From: Saccopteryx bilineata
Taxonomy: Eukaryota; Chordata; Mammalia; Chiroptera; Emballonuridae
NCBI RefSeq assembly: GCF_036850765.1
Contig: NC_089493.1
Span: 264,790,534-264,854,533, forward strand
Length of the DNA: 64,000 nt
Reading direction: 5' to 3'
Of this stretch, positions 12,328 to 24,895 are shown in pieces. The stretch's first letter is position 1. Each line of letters begins with the position of its first letter. The notes below the pieces were generated by a model. That model searched no databases. It saw only the letters and a program-made list of their open reading frames with translations, and was not told the origin of the DNA. Made by a program: the position numbers and the translations under genes.

Positions 12328-13010
12328 GTGAACTTTGAGGATATTATGCTATGGGAAATAAGGCAGTCATAAAAAGACAAACACTGGCCTGATCGGTGGT
12401 GGGACACTGGATAGAGTGTCGACACTGAGGTCCCAGGTTTGAAACCCTGAGGTCACGGACTTGAGCGCAGGCTCTCCAGCTTGAGCATGGGCTTGCCAGC
12501 TTGAATGTGGGATCAGTGACATGATCTCGTGGTCACTGGCATGAGCCCAAAGGTCACTGGCTTGTAGCCCAGGTCACTGGCTCGGCTGGAATGCCCCCCC
12601 CACCCCACCCCGGTCAAGGCACATATGAGGAGCTATCAATGAACAACTAAAGTGCCGCCACAACTGTGAGTTGATTTTTCTCATCTCCCTTGCCCTCTCT
12701 TTTTCTCTCTCTCTTGCTGAAAAAAAAAAAAAGGACAAACACTATATGATTTCACTTTATGAGGTTACTAGAGTAGTCACATTCATAGACAGAGAGTAGG
12801 ATGACGGGGGCCGGGGGAGCAGGGGGGGATTGTTGTTTAATGGGTGCCGAGTTTCTGTTTGGGCAGATGAAATAGTTGTGAAGATTGATTGCCCAGCAGT
12901 GTAAATGTGCTTACTACTACCTAACTGTATGCTTAAAAATGGTTAAGATTATCATTTTATGGTATATGTATTTTACCATAATTAAAATTTTGAGAAAATT
13001 TTAAGCAAGG
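12328..13010 (+). mobile_element. L1 3' end (L1M type), split by a SINE
   Basis: The order of 'ggcagtcataaaaagaca', 'tatatgatttcactttatga', 'ttgtttaatgggtgccgagt', 'cttaaaaatggttaagatta' and 'tgtattttaccataattaaa' is that of the 3' end of old mammalian L1. A family-B SINE occupies 12386-12733. Confidence 0.8.
12386..12733 (+). mobile_element. Family-B tRNA-derived SINE
   Basis: Head GGCCTGATCGGTGGTGGGAC, a repeated 'cttgagc...ggctc' module, then GTCAAGGCACATATGAGGAG and an A tail. The target-site duplication GACAAACACT lies at 12376-12385 and 12734-12743, within the L1 3' end. The internal 'ggtcactggc' module is repeated more often than in the shorter copies. Confidence 0.92.
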
Positions 13011-14555
13011 GAAAAGGTATGAGGGAATGATAACTCGCACTTCCTTTGCAAGAGGTTTTGAGGATTAAAGGTGAAATGCCTGGGTAAGAAGTAGATGCTT
13101 GCATAGATGTTCATTGTGTAGTTGCTGAGGAAGCACCGATTTAGTGGGAGAATTGCAAAGCCCTGTCCTAGGGAAATGCCAGCATGGGGTGGGGGAGAGG
13201 CATAGGCGAGTGCCAACCAACAACTCGGGGTGCATTAACAGCCTGGTGTGGCTGCCAAAGGAATTATCACAGCCTAAAGCTACGTTAATGGAACTAGTTT
13301 CTAGAATGAAGGAGGTGGTGATTCTACACCGCCCACAACAATTAATCTGTCCCTGGGAATAAGGATTTACCCTGGAAACTATACTGTAAGTAAAGCAGGT
13401 ACCGGGAGTCAGAGTCCCCACCATGGCCAACATAAGGAAGGAACCCTAACACAAAAAACACCAGAAGGTTTGAGGGGATTCTTTATCTTTGGGGATCAGG
13501 GAGAAAAGACAGAGGGACTTGACACCAAGACCATAGGAATAATTTCAGGAATGTAAGGTGTAAAAAGTTTGCACAAGGGAAAGCCTAGGGTGGAGACATG
13601 GTGAATTCTGTCCTTGTAGCTCCTCAGGGCTGGCCAGGGAAATGGGTCTGGCTTTCTCGTGGCTGAGTTCAGAGGATACTGAAGGGAAGCTTGCTCTTAG
13701 GTCTGGCTCTCCAGCTGTGTCTAGAGCTGACACCAAAGGGAGTGAGCTCCCTGTCATCAGAGCTGTGCAGGCATTTGCTACCAACTCTGAGTATAAGACG
13801 GCATCAGGCATAGAACAAGTAGACAGAGGGATTGAACCAGGTGGCTTGATGGGTCAACAAGAACAACTGACAAGGAGAAAATTCCCCAGGTGGACATGAG
13901 GATGCGTTCCAGGCAGGCGAGGAGGGTCACAGTGAGCTCTGTGTGTTTAGGCCATTCCATAAAGTTAGAACCAGAAGGTCCAGAGAGGGAGAGCAGGCCC
14001 ATAGAAAGGGATCCAGCCCGGTGAGGACCTCATCCTTAGAACTCTGGAAATCACGGATGGAAATAAGATGTCAGATGAGTTCTAGAAGGATCACACTGGC
14101 TAAATATTGGAGAATTTATGGTAGTAGAAAGACCCAAAGTCAGGGAAGCAGTGAGCAGCTTTTGTAATAGATTAGAGCAAAGAAGGCATGGGTCTGAACT
14201 GAGGTGGTCCCAATGGAGATGAGACAGAGGTGGGCTGGGCAGAAGGGATGAAAGGTACAGAGGACCACACACCAGTGTGGGCACAGCCAGAAATGTGGTC
14301 CAGCCACCTTTACCATCACAGGAAAGCCCCCGGAGAAGCAATTCAACAGTTCGTTAACGTATATCATTTTAACCCTCAGCTTATAATCACAGTGTTCTAT
14401 GAGACCTGAAGCTATACTTTATTGCTACAGTACTTGTGATCTGTGATGGAAAGTGGGAGAGGGGTCTTCCACCAACATCACTTAGGTCCAGGTCTCGTTT
14501 ATCCTGTTTGTTAAACTTCAAGGCATTTCAAGGCATTGCATTAATTCTGTCTTTC

Positions 14556-14632
14556 CTTTTTTTTTTTTTTAAGATTTTACTTATCGATTTTAGAGAGAGA
14601 GGTAGGGGGAGGAGTGGGAAGCATCAGCTCTT
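14556..14632 (-). mobile_element. 3' fragment of a VES-like SINE, antisense
   Basis: A T-run followed by 'aagattttacttatcgattt' and 'tagagagagaggtaggggga' is the antisense tail of the older SINE type. The head is missing. Confidence 0.6.
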
Positions 14633-15091
14633 TTTATTTTTTCACTTTTTCTAATATGTTTTTAATACATAGTGTTTCTTTGACAAATCTATCATAATTT
14701 ATAATTAAGGGAGTACCAATAAATTATAGATAAATGTGTACATGTGGTACAAAGTATGTTTGAAGAAAATTACTCTAACTACACTAGGAAATAACTCTTT
14801 GACAAACCTGTCCCCCCTTCCTATGGCAGTATTTCTCCTGTCTTCTTCCTTGCCCCTCTGCAGCTTTGGAATTCCTGATTCCACCCATTTTCCACGTCTC
14901 AGCTCAAAGTTCACCCTGCCCCATGAACCAGAGAGAAGCAATTTTTATCTCCTTATAACTGGTGTGGTAATATGGTTGCACATTTTTTTTTAAGCAATCA
15001 TTATTAACAAACAAGTAGAAAACTGTCATCCCTGCAATTACACATACCAAAAACTTAAGGATAGTTTTCATCAATAAAATAGAAGGAACTC

Positions 15092-15334
15092 GCCTGACCA
15101 AGCAGTGGTGCACTGGGTAGAACCTCAGACTGGGATACAGAGGACACAGGTTCGAGACCCCAAGGTCGCTAGCTTGAGCACAGGCTCATCTGGTTTGAGC
15201 AAAGCTCACCAGCTTGGACCCAAGGTCGCTGGCTCGAGCAAGGGGGGTTACTTGGTCTGCTGTAGCCCCCGGGTCAAGGCACATATGAGAAAACAATCGG
15301 TGAACAACTAAGGTGTCACAGCGAAAAACTAATG
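15092..15334 (+). mobile_element. Family-B SINE, sense arm of an inverted pair
   Basis: Begins CGCCTGACCAAGCAGTGGTG, with B-box GGTTCGAGACCCC and GTCAAGGCACATATGAGAAA. It is joined directly at its tail to an antisense SINE at 15335-15462, with no poly(A) between them. Confidence 0.88.
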
Positions 15335-15462
15335 ATTGAGGAAGCATCAGCTCTTAGTTGCTTCTCACATGTGCCTTGATGGGGCAAGCCCGGGGTTTCG
15401 AACCAATGACCTCAGCGCTCCAGGTTAACGCTTTATCCACTGCACCACCACAGGTCAGGCTA
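15335..15462 (-). mobile_element. Family-B-like SINE, antisense arm of an inverted pair
   Basis: Read on the - strand it begins AGCCTGACCTGTGGTGGTGC, has a GGTTCGAAACCCC B box, and ends at 'ggcacatgtgagaagcaact'. It abuts the sense copy tail to tail. Confidence 0.88.
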
Positions 15463-15879
15463 ATACTGTCTTAATTGATGACAGGAAAGGTTCAGAACTT
15501 TTGAGGCTTCATAGGAAATAAGAAACCACACCTGTGCACTCTCCAGCCACATGAAACCCTGTCTGTGGGCCCAATAACTCGGTCAGCTTCTCCGTCTGCG
15601 CCTTCACCCCCCCCCCCTTCCTGAGCATCTGATTTGAGTTGCCAGGACACAAAGCCACAGTGCGGGCAGGAGGAAGTCCTTTCAGTGAGTGGTCCTCCTC
15701 CTGCCAGCCTATCTTAAGGAGGAGACTACTCAGGTTGAGGTTAAGTTGGAAACCACAGTTTAACTTCACCGAGGAGAAGGAGTCAAGTTTGGGAGAAATG
15801 CAAAGAGCAAAAAGAACTCAGAGCAAGATGTGACATTTTCTCTGACCAAGATTTCTGTGTTCTGATGGGGGGAATGTTT

Positions 15880-15985
15880 GAGCGTGAATCCCAGCTCTTC
15901 CATTTCCCACCCCCGTGATGTGGCTGTGAGCCAGCCCTCACTCTCCCAGTGCCTGTTTCCCCACCTATGGACTGAGGTGGTAGTT
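15880..15985 (+). mobile_element. Possible MIR relic
   Basis: 'gatgtggctgtgagccagcc' through 'gtgcctgtttccccacctat' follows the MIR core ('tgtgacctt... cctcagtttcctcatct') loosely. Confidence 0.45.
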
Positions 15986-18429
15986 TACACCCCTGGGAGA
16001 GCCCCCATTCATACAGCAAATATTTCTGAGCCCCTGCTGCAAGCAGACCCTGTTCAGACGCAGCCCATGCCTGTGGGCACCTCGTAGGTGCTGAGGCGGC
16101 GCTGGTTTCATCTGGACTCCTTGCCAGTGGGGGAGCCGTGCCTGCGTCCCTGCTCACTCCTGGAGTCCCCTGGGCACCTTGGTGTTTCCCTGGAGTAGAT
16201 TAGGCTCCCAGCCTAGGTCAGGTGGGCCAGCAAGGCCCACAGAGAGCCCCGGGGCCACGCTTTGTGGCAGGAGGAGATAGGGTGATTTCCTTTTCCGGCT
16301 TTCCTGAAATTGTGACTCAGGCAGGCTGTGACAAATAAGGCTTACATGGGTGGCCTTGGTATACTTCTAGGTTTCAGCCTGGCTGATCTGGGAAACAAAT
16401 CCAAACTGATATGCACCGAGTCCCAGAAACACAGGCAGCAGGTCGAAATGGGGACTTCTTGGTCACCAGTGCAGGGCTACTTTGAGCCACATGGCAAGAA
16501 ACTTCTTGGTAAAGCTTTCTGACCTCCCTCCTATAGACTGACTGAAGTAGGGGTTACTGCAGGGCTCTAGCTCCTTCCCTGCTCTGCTTGGACTTCCAGC
16601 ATTTCTATTCTGTCTCAGAAAAGTAAAGAAAGTAAGCAGCAGCCAGCAAGAGAAGTCTTCCAAGAGAGCGGCTCAGGCCTGGTAAGGCGCTATTCTCATC
16701 AGGGGTGGCCGCCGAATCCCACCCAGGGCCATCCCCGCCGCCGTGGAGCCCTGGCTTCGGTGCCTAGGCTCTGCCTCTGGAGTGGCGGGGAGAAAGGGAC
16801 CCCATCGGGAGAAACAGAGTTTAGTGTCCGTCTCATGGCAGACACACTCATCTCTGTGGCTGAGGTTCCGGAGCAGAAACCAGCAGCAGAGGTTTCCACA
16901 TCCTGCCATTGATTCCCGTTCTAGAAACAACCAGACTACGTGGTTGGACTATGGGCATCAGGAAGATGTGAGACCCTGGGAACAAGGGGCACCCTGCTGC
17001 CAGCCCAGCACGGTACCCTTTCTGCCTCAGCTGCTAAAGACCGAATCCACAACTACAGAATATCCCTGTTGCAGCCACACTTGGTCCTGTTTTTATTTTT
17101 AATTGTTCACTGTTTGCTTTGTCCATGTTTAGCTGCACAAACCACCTCAAATCACATTTTTCTTATCCTTAGAGTATAAAGCCTAAATAAATAGTATAAA
17201 TCCTAAATACTGTAGTCAAAAAGTTGCACTGGAGTAACCAAGTCAAGCCAAATGTGGTAAAAGGCTGTGACCTCCACGAGTAGGTCACAGCTACTCCGTC
17301 TATGAACTTGGAAACTGCATAAAGTACAGAAGCTCTGGAGAAATTATGCAAACCAAGGATGAAATCATTAACAGCTAGATCCTTTATTCTGTGAGCTATT
17401 GGCCTTTATGAAACAGTGCTCTGCTCTGAACAGCTAGATGCCTTCATGAGACCCTGATGGTGAGCCCACTGCCCAGGCTGCCCAGCCCTGCTTGTTCCAG
17501 AGCCAGAACTTCGGAGCCGGCGTTCCCAGATAGGCGGTTGGTTCTGGAAGCAGCTGCTGCCCGGCTGCTTCCAGAACAGCTCTTCCCCCAGGCTGTGAAG
17601 TATCTATCCTGGTCAGCTAGACTAGAGCTATGTCAGAATGCACCTTATCCCTGACAGTCACAGGCACATTATTCACAAGGGTTAATCTAACTAGAAAGCA
17701 AAGAGTAAACTTTCCAGTGATATGACATGTTTATCAGAAAAACTTAGAGTGGCACAGTTGGATATAACGTGGGGGAAATTTTTTTCACTGAAGAGGAGAC
17801 TTTTCCTACAGTTAGCAGAAACCAGAGTCACCCCTGCCATCTTCGCCCCACCGGTCACACCGCTGCCTTTCCTGACGGGTGCTTCTAGATTGTGTTTGGA
17901 GCAGAGCATGGTGGGAGGCGACTGCCTGAGCACAGACAGGCCTGGCCGGGCGCCATGGGAGTTAGATTGAGTGCAATCCCAGGAGCTCCTGCAGGAGCAG
18001 GGCAGGCGGCCACCAGCACCACCCTGGGCAGAAGTAACTGCTCCTAGAAATATCCTAATTTGTCTGTGTGCAGTGCAGATAGATTTACACTGCCGGCACA
18101 TGATTGCTTGGGGCTGCCAGGCCCATTCTAGTACAACTAGATTGATCAGCGAGTACTGGGGCATGCGAACTTCTTGTTTCTCTTTTTCAGTCTTTCTTAG
18201 CTATTAGTAGACACATAACATCACACCACAAAATGAGGAAACGCATGAAACAGCCCTGCTCACCCAGGCTTTTCTCTTTAATCTTTTCTATTAGCAGAAT
18301 GTACGTCTGGTAGAAAAAATAAGCATAATACTTCTCAGCCTGCATTCCCAATGTCAATTAGCTGCCTTTCTCACCCATCTCAGAGTCTCATCTCAATTAT
18401 AATGGTAAAATCCAGACAAGCCCATTAAT

Positions 18430-18560
18430 AAAACACTTCTGAATAAGTTGTGTGTGCAACGCACTTCTGCAGATGTTAATCCTTTCGGGGTCCCTGAGAG
18501 AGAGCCGGTGTTCCCATTTTGGAGATGGAAAGGTAGAAGCTTAGTGAGCTTAAGTAGGTA
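18430..18560 (+). mobile_element. MIR relic
   Basis: 'aacgcacttctgcagatgtt', 'aatcctttcggggtccctga', 'cccattttggagatggaaag' and 'cttaagtaggtaacgtgccc' keep the order of MIR. Confidence 0.6.
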
Positions 18561-19368
18561 ACGTGCCCTCATCCCTCTGTCTCCAAATGCCCAATCCCTG
18601 CCCCCTGGCAGGCACTAGAGTGGCCTGTTTCCCCCATTCAGTGGGAAATCCTTATTTGCTATTTAGTGCCATTGGTTTCCTTGACTGGGAATTAAATGCA
18701 AATGGTAGAAGTACCTACTTGTTTCTCCCTGGACCTCCTTCCTGCAGTCAGCTGCATCCCTCCTGGTGCACAGTGGGCCTGGGCCACCTCCTGCCTCCTG
18801 CCCCCGCCACCCCCAACCCCAAACCTGCCTGCTGGCTGCAATACCAGCATTGGCATTAGAAAACTTTGTCAGGTGAAGAGTTAAATATGTTGAAATAAGC
18901 CTGGCCCTCACAAAAGAAGTGGCATTTACACCCTGTGCGTTTATGGAAATACTTGCCAAAGGAAAACAACCACAACATTGTGCATGTTTTAGGAAGAGAA
19001 TGGCCGGAGTGTCTTTAATTCACTGTTTACCCTTGAGAATTACTCCCAGGAGTAATCCTGCAATAAAATCTTCTTGGTCTATGAGAATAGAAAGAAATTG
19101 AATCAAAAGACTCTATTTCCACTTGTATTTATTCAGTCTGGGAAATTCAGTGGGCCGGAGCATTACTATCAGCAGGGGATTCCTTGCTCCTAGCGTTAAA
19201 TTACTGTCATAATCGCTCAATTATTTCTTCCTTGTACTGTTTAAAATAAAAATCCATCACATTCTATGTTTTTTTCTAGCATTTATTAGGTTGAGTGTTT
19301 AGGAAAATCAATTATAGTCAGTCAGGCATGAATTGATGAATGTTCTTGTAATAATTGTCAGTTGTTAA

Positions 19369-19668
<300 letters not shown>

Positions 19669-20159
19669 TAGAACTTGTTAGAGTCAGAGGAAGAGTTTTA
19701 CTGATTATGGGTCGATGCTCTGCGGTCAGCATGACGCCCACCCAGCGTATAGGTGGGGACCAATCCCATCACCCACGGGGCCATCTTCCCTACTTAACCT
19801 ATGGGGTGGTGGCTGGCAGATGGGTAATCTAAAACCAGAGCTTTGCCAAAATTACACAGGAAAATTTGGGGTTTGGTCTTCTCCCAAATGTGTCCTTCCA
19901 GAGTGAGAAACATTTTGTGATGAGCTGGGGAAGCCAAGGAGGTAATAAGGTGACAGCCCGCTCTGAGTCTGTGTGATTGCCAGAACCTTGCTCAAAGTGG
20001 AGGCGAGCAGGGGTGTGAGGCGCACATCCTGGTCTTTTCGCCTCTTCATTTTCCGAACATTAATAATGATTGCTCATAGCTGGAACTTTCCCAGCTTGTT
20101 GGAGGCGACTTGAAACTGCTGGATTCCAGTCTCTGCAGGGCTGGGTATTATATGGAGCA

Positions 20160-20385
20160 GCATGCAGTGAAGACCTGGATATTGGAGCCATGCCCCTGGG
20201 CCAGACCATGGCTCTGCAATTGTCAGCTCTGTGACTTTAAACAAGTCATTTAACCTTCATGAGTGTCAGTTCCATCATGTATAAAATGGGTTTTTAAAAG
20301 GGTTTCAGAAATCTGAGCAAAACTCTTAGAGTAAGACCTGACCCATAATAAGTCCTCAGGAAACCTTAGCAGTTACTCTTACTGT
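20160..20385 (+). mobile_element. MIR relic
   Basis: 'ctgtgactttaaacaagtca', 'tttaaccttcatgagtgtca', 'catgtataaaatgggttttt' and 'acctgacccataataagtcc' match the 3' half of MIR in order. Confidence 0.75.
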
Positions 20386-20477
20386 GTTTGGCATCTGGTT
20401 CAGGAGCCCTAGTTTAAGCTCAGTTCCATAAGTTGCTGTTGTTAGGTTTGGGGGGGGGGGGGTTGTTGTTTTGTGGG

Positions 20478-20843
20478 GTTTTTGGTATTTTTTCTGAAGT
20501 GAGAAGAGGGGAGGCAGAAAGACAGACTCCCGCATGCACCCGACCGGGGTCCACATGGCATGCCCACTAGGGAGCGATGCTCTGCCCATCTAGGGCGTCG
20601 CTCCATTGCATCCGGAGCCATTCTGGTGCCTGAGGCAGAGGCCATAGAGCCATCCTAAGTGCCCAGGCCAACTTTGCTCCAATGGAGCCTCGGCTGCAGG
20701 AGAGAAAGAGAGAGATAGAGAGAAAGAGGGGGAAGGGTGGAGAAGCAGATGGGCACTTCTCCTATGTGCCTTGGCTGGGAATCGAACCTGAGACATCCAC
20801 ATGCCGGGCCGATGCTCTACCACTGAGCCAACTGGCCAGGGCC
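20478..20843 (-). mobile_element. Family-A SINE, antisense
   Basis: On the - strand it begins GGGCCCTGGCCAGTTGGCTC, with B box GGTTCGATTCCCAG, a CT-rich segment and a tail of AAAAAATACC. A G-run (about 12 G) lies just beyond the tail at 20450-20462. Confidence 0.92.
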
Positions 20844-21187
20844 CCATCACTTTTTTATACATTTAGGGAGTTAAACTTACTAGGCCTTGGTTTCCTTGTG
20901 TGTAGGGTAAGGAACAAGTGATTCTGTGGTCCCTTCAGCTCTCATAGCCTGTGATGAGTGAACTGCACTCATAAGTGCCCCTTTACTTAACAAAGAGCTA
21001 CAGCGCCCTTGCCGGCACCCATCGTGGACGCTGGGAGAGCAGGGAGGGCTGAGCCGGGCCCCTTCCGGAGAGAGCACAGGCCGGGAAACTTGCTCTTCTA
21101 GTAAATTCACGTGTCAGTTTGATAGCCATTATTCCACCGAATACACAAAGTGGGATATTGTTATTTCTTTATATAGATCATAAAATA

Positions 21188-21272
21188 TGTATTTCCGATG
21201 GCTTTAGGCGACCCCTGTGTTTTGGTCGTTCGACCCCCTCCGGGGTCGCGACCCACAGGTTGAGAACCGCTG
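21188..21272 (-). mobile_element. hAT transposon end, SPIN-like
   Basis: Read on the - strand the end is CAGCGGTTCTCAACCTGTGG, followed by GGTCGCGACCCC and then GGTCGAACGACC. It includes the perfect palindrome GGGTCGCGACCC (21243-21254). This layout is what I recall for SPIN ('Space Invader') hAT elements. I could not find the opposite end or an 8-bp duplication, so it may be one-sided. Confidence 0.6.
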
Positions 21273-22159
21273 ATTTAGATGAAGACACAGAAGCTCCGTG
21301 AACATAAACTCCTCGCTCTGGAGCGCTTGGCCCCAGTGGCCAACCCAGGACTTGGCCAGGGGCTCTCTGCCACCTTATACTGGAACTTTTAAATTAGTCC
21401 TTGGGAATAAATCTAAAACAGAGTTTTAGTGGTGGAACCTTTCTTAAGAATGGGTTTTTTGTTTTCTTTCTTTACATTAACATTAAATAAAATATGATTT
21501 AAGTATCTTAGAACACAGAGAAAAGTTTTCCAATTTAGGAACCATTGCATCCTTCATCCTTCACGGACTCTGGTTTTAGCCTTACCTGAAAGGTCCCCTT
21601 GGCTCTGCCGGTATCCCCTCATCTAGATTTACGTGGACTGGACTCAGCATCCTAGCAGGAGGAAGCCCTCGAGGACGAAGTCAGTACGGCTTCTCCTGGC
21701 CTTTGTGGTGGATCCTGGTCCTAGAGAAAGTCTTCCATCCTAATGTGTCCACACAGGGCTCCCAAGCTAAATGCTTTGATTGAAAGGATTTCTGGCACCA
21801 TCCTGGATTATAGCAACCAAAACATTTCAGGAAGAAATGAATGTTTTTGCAGGTAGAGTAAGTTGTGGGTCCTCGGGGTGCTTAAACACTTCATCGTCGG
21901 CTAAGCACAGTGTTTACATGGCACAGGTTCAGTCTTCCAGGAGCAGCCCTGCCAGGGCTCCCTCGGGTGTGCGTTCCCACAGCCAGTCCACTCAGCCGAC
22001 CAGGGAGCAAGCTCAGGAAACTGGGCCAGCAGGAGAGTGTCTGTTGGGCTTGGCTGGCAGAGCTCGGCAGAGGAACAGTAGACTCTATAGATCTAGCAAA
22101 GTCCCAAACCGATCTGTTGGGTCTCTTACTGGAATCGTCACATTTGGAAGGTGAGCTGC

Positions 22160-22395
22160 CGCTCAGAGAGCGCCTGCTCTGTGTTAGGGGCCATGCCGGT
22201 GCTTCATATGGTTACTTCACTTCTGCCTCATGGCACCGTGGTCATCAGAGGCAGGTTTTATTGTCCTCATTTTACAGGGAAGGAAACTGAGAGGCTCAGA
22301 GGAGTAAGGAATTTGCCAAAGGTCACACAGCTAGAAAATGATCAAGCTGGCATTTGATCCTAAGTTTGTTTTAGTCCAAAGTCCACTCTTTTCCC
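22160..22395 (+). mobile_element. MIR, well preserved
   Basis: 'gcgcctgctctgtgttaggg', 'attttacagggaaggaaact', 'gaatttgccaaaggtcacac', 'agctagaaaatgatcaagct' and 'tttagtccaaagtccactct' give a near full-length MIR in sense. Confidence 0.85.
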
Positions 22396-22518
22396 TTCAT
22401 GCAGGTCCTTTGTCAGCTATTTACAGACAGATATTATTAGTTCAGGGCTCTAGCATACCACACAGGGCCACCTTCTTGGACCTCAACAACCTGTAATGCT
22501 AGAAAATATACCTGCCTG

Positions 22519-22887
22519 AGCCCTGGCCAGCTGGCTCAGTGGTAGAGCGTCGGCCTGGTGTGTGGAAGTCCCAGGTTCGATTCCCAGCCAGGGCACACAG
22601 GAGAAGCACCCATCTGCTTCTCCACCCTTCCCCCTCTCCTTTCTTTCTCTTTCCCTCCTGCAGCCAAGGCTCCATTGGAGCAAAGTTGACTCAGGCACTG
22701 AGGATGGCTCCATGGCCTCTGCCTCAGGCGCTAGAATGGCTCTGGTTGCAACTGAGTGATGCCCCAGATGGGCAGAATATCGCCCCCTAGTGGGCATGCC
22801 ATGTGGGTCCCGGTCGGGCGCATGTGGGAGTCTGTCTCTGCCTCTCCCGCTTCTTTCTTCAGAAAAATATTAAAAAAAAAAGAAGAA
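22519..22887 (+). mobile_element. Young family-A SINE with 18-bp duplication
   Basis: Full-length copy with A and B boxes. The perfect 18-bp target-site duplication AGAAAATATACCTGCCTG lies at 22501-22518 and 22888-22905, marking a recent L1-type retroposition. Confidence 0.96.
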
Positions 22888-23646
22888 AGAAAATATACCT
22901 GCCTGTCTCTCAAGTGAATATCGGGTGCACACACTGCATAGATCCATTCTGCTTCACCCACTTTTTGTTGCAGCAATAAATTGGTGGTGAGAGAGAGAAA
23001 GCTGGGGTTCCCGTTCTCTCATCTCTCCCCCACTGGAGTAAACACAACTAAAACCAGCCTCGACATCAAGGGTGTCTCTTGGGCTGGGGTCCTGCATGCA
23101 CCGTCTTTTCACAGTTAGGTTTCCTCACATTGAGTAGTGCTCACATTTAATATGGAAATGGCTGCAGGATAACAGAGATGATTATCTAGTTTATTGCAGC
23201 CCGTTCTAATCTCAATAGGAGGACTCACTAGACAGTTACACAACTTGTGATGTTTAACACAAGCAGGTTGGGAGAGAGGGTGGAGAATGGGTTCAAAAGG
23301 GACAAAGTTTAATGGACTGTTACCTCAGTAGCTTCTGTTTTTATGTTCATTTTTACCTTTGGAAACACTCCTGCCACTATCATCATCTTAAGCCCTTCCT
23401 TGTTTATTGTGTTTGTTTTTTAACAATGTTTTTTAGACTCTACAAAGCATTACCACATATCCTCTCCTGGCTCCTGAGCCATCAGAGCCCCAACCCCAAA
23501 ACCTAGCTCCCGTGATGAATGTAAGATGCTCTTACAGGCCTTGGGAGCCTTGAGTTGTGGGACTGTCCCTAATAGGAAAGACTCTTAGGACCTCATTCTT
23601 GTACCCACAAGAGCCTTTTGTCAGACTTGAAAAAATGGCAGCCCCT

Positions 23647-24023
23647 GCCTGACCGGTGGGGCACAGTGGATAGAGCGTCAACCTGGGATGCTGAGGATCC
23701 AGGTTCGAATCCACAAGGTCACCAGCATAAGCACAGGCTCACCAGTTTGACCATGGGGTCACCAGCCTGCACGTAGGATTGACATGATCCCATGGTCACT
23801 GTCTTGAGCCCAAAGGTCGCTGGCTTGAACCCCAGTGTCACTGGCGTGAGTCCAAGGTTGCTGGTTTGAGCAAGAGGTCACTCACTCTGCTGTAGCCCCC
23901 CAGTCAAGGCATATATGAGAAAGTAATCAATAAACAACTTAGGTGTTGCAACGAAGAATGGATGCTTCTTATCTCTCTTTATCCCTGTCTGTCCCTCTCT
24001 GTCTCTGTCACAAAGAAAAAAAA
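23647..24023 (+). mobile_element. Family-B SINE, long form
   Basis: Head GCCTGACCGGTGGGGCACAG, several 'ggtcactggc' modules, GTCAAGGCATATATGAGAAA, then a CT-rich segment and an A tail. No clear target duplication; it is moderately diverged. Confidence 0.9.
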
Positions 24024-24221
24024 GACTATTTTCGCTATGTTATAAGTGAAGAATTAGTGGCCCAGGTTCCTGAGTTAGTTGATGTACCCAAGGTCACATG
24101 ATCAGCTTGTGACCAGGCCACACTGGGCCTCAGGAATTAAGCACATGGTCCTCTGGGTCTGCCTACTCCCAGGTTCCTATCCTGGGCCCAGGGCCAGCAC
24201 TGAGAAGTGCTCTTTTTATAT

Positions 24222-24352
24222 ATAGAGAGTGAGATAAAAGTAGGTTTACAGTTGTTTATATGGAAAATAACACAATAATTAATAAATAACACAAGAATAA
24301 ACTCTGTTTTGCATGTTCACAACTATAAACATACTTTTGCCTCATCCTGTAT
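24222..24352. mobile_element. Mariner-type MITE (about 130 bp)
   Basis: The left arm GATAAAAGTAGGTTTACAGT and the right arm ACAACTATAAACATACTTTT are inverted copies of each other over about 27 bp. They enclose an A/T-rich core with TA-rich flanks. It lacks coding capacity and has the form of a Tc1/mariner-derived MITE. Confidence 0.7.
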
Positions 24353-24767
24353 TATTGGGCCCACTTGTCCCTGATATAACTTGGTTTTAACTATCTAAAA
24401 CCCCAGATCACCTTTTGGCTTATTTTAGACTCTTCCCCTAAGAGCACTTGAAACAGTTTTTGTGGCTGGCATCCCTCCAGTTAGAAAATTGATAAATAAG
24501 GTAAATTAGATAACATGGCTCATTCTATACTCACCATGAGACCAAATATCACTGCCATCATTCCCCTTGTGTTCCACAGTCCAGGCACCTCTGGCCACTC
24601 CTCTGATCGTTCCCCATCAGTCACCAACATGACCTTTTACAAGCTGGCCTCCGCATTGGTCCCTCCTTGTGCCCTGTTCCCTGCCCTTTTCAACCTCAGT
24701 GCCCACTTGTGGTGTCCCACCCTGAAATGGAGTCCCTGTTCCTTCTGATGGGATCTGCCAGTCCTGT

Positions 24768-24895
24768 CTTTCCCTTCCCTTCCCTTCCCTTCCCTTCCCT
24801 TCCCTTCCCTTCCCGTCCTTTCCCTTCCTTTCCCTTTCCCTTTCCTGCTGTGCCCTCCTCGCCCTCCTCACCCTCCTCACCCTCATCTCTCTCCT
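24768..24895 (+). repeat. CCTTC and CCCTCCTCA low-complexity tract
   Basis: Tandem TTCCC/CCTTC units occupy about 24768-24845, then CCCTCCTCA-type units to about 24890. It is a pyrimidine-only stretch on the + strand. The open frames across it on both strands are repeat artefacts. Confidence 0.9.

Noticed and set aside
11872..12372. 166-codon open frame on the + strand
   Set aside because: It is the family-A SINE read in one frame. The same pseudo-peptide appears at other SINE copies (2179, 6409, 10100, 22539).
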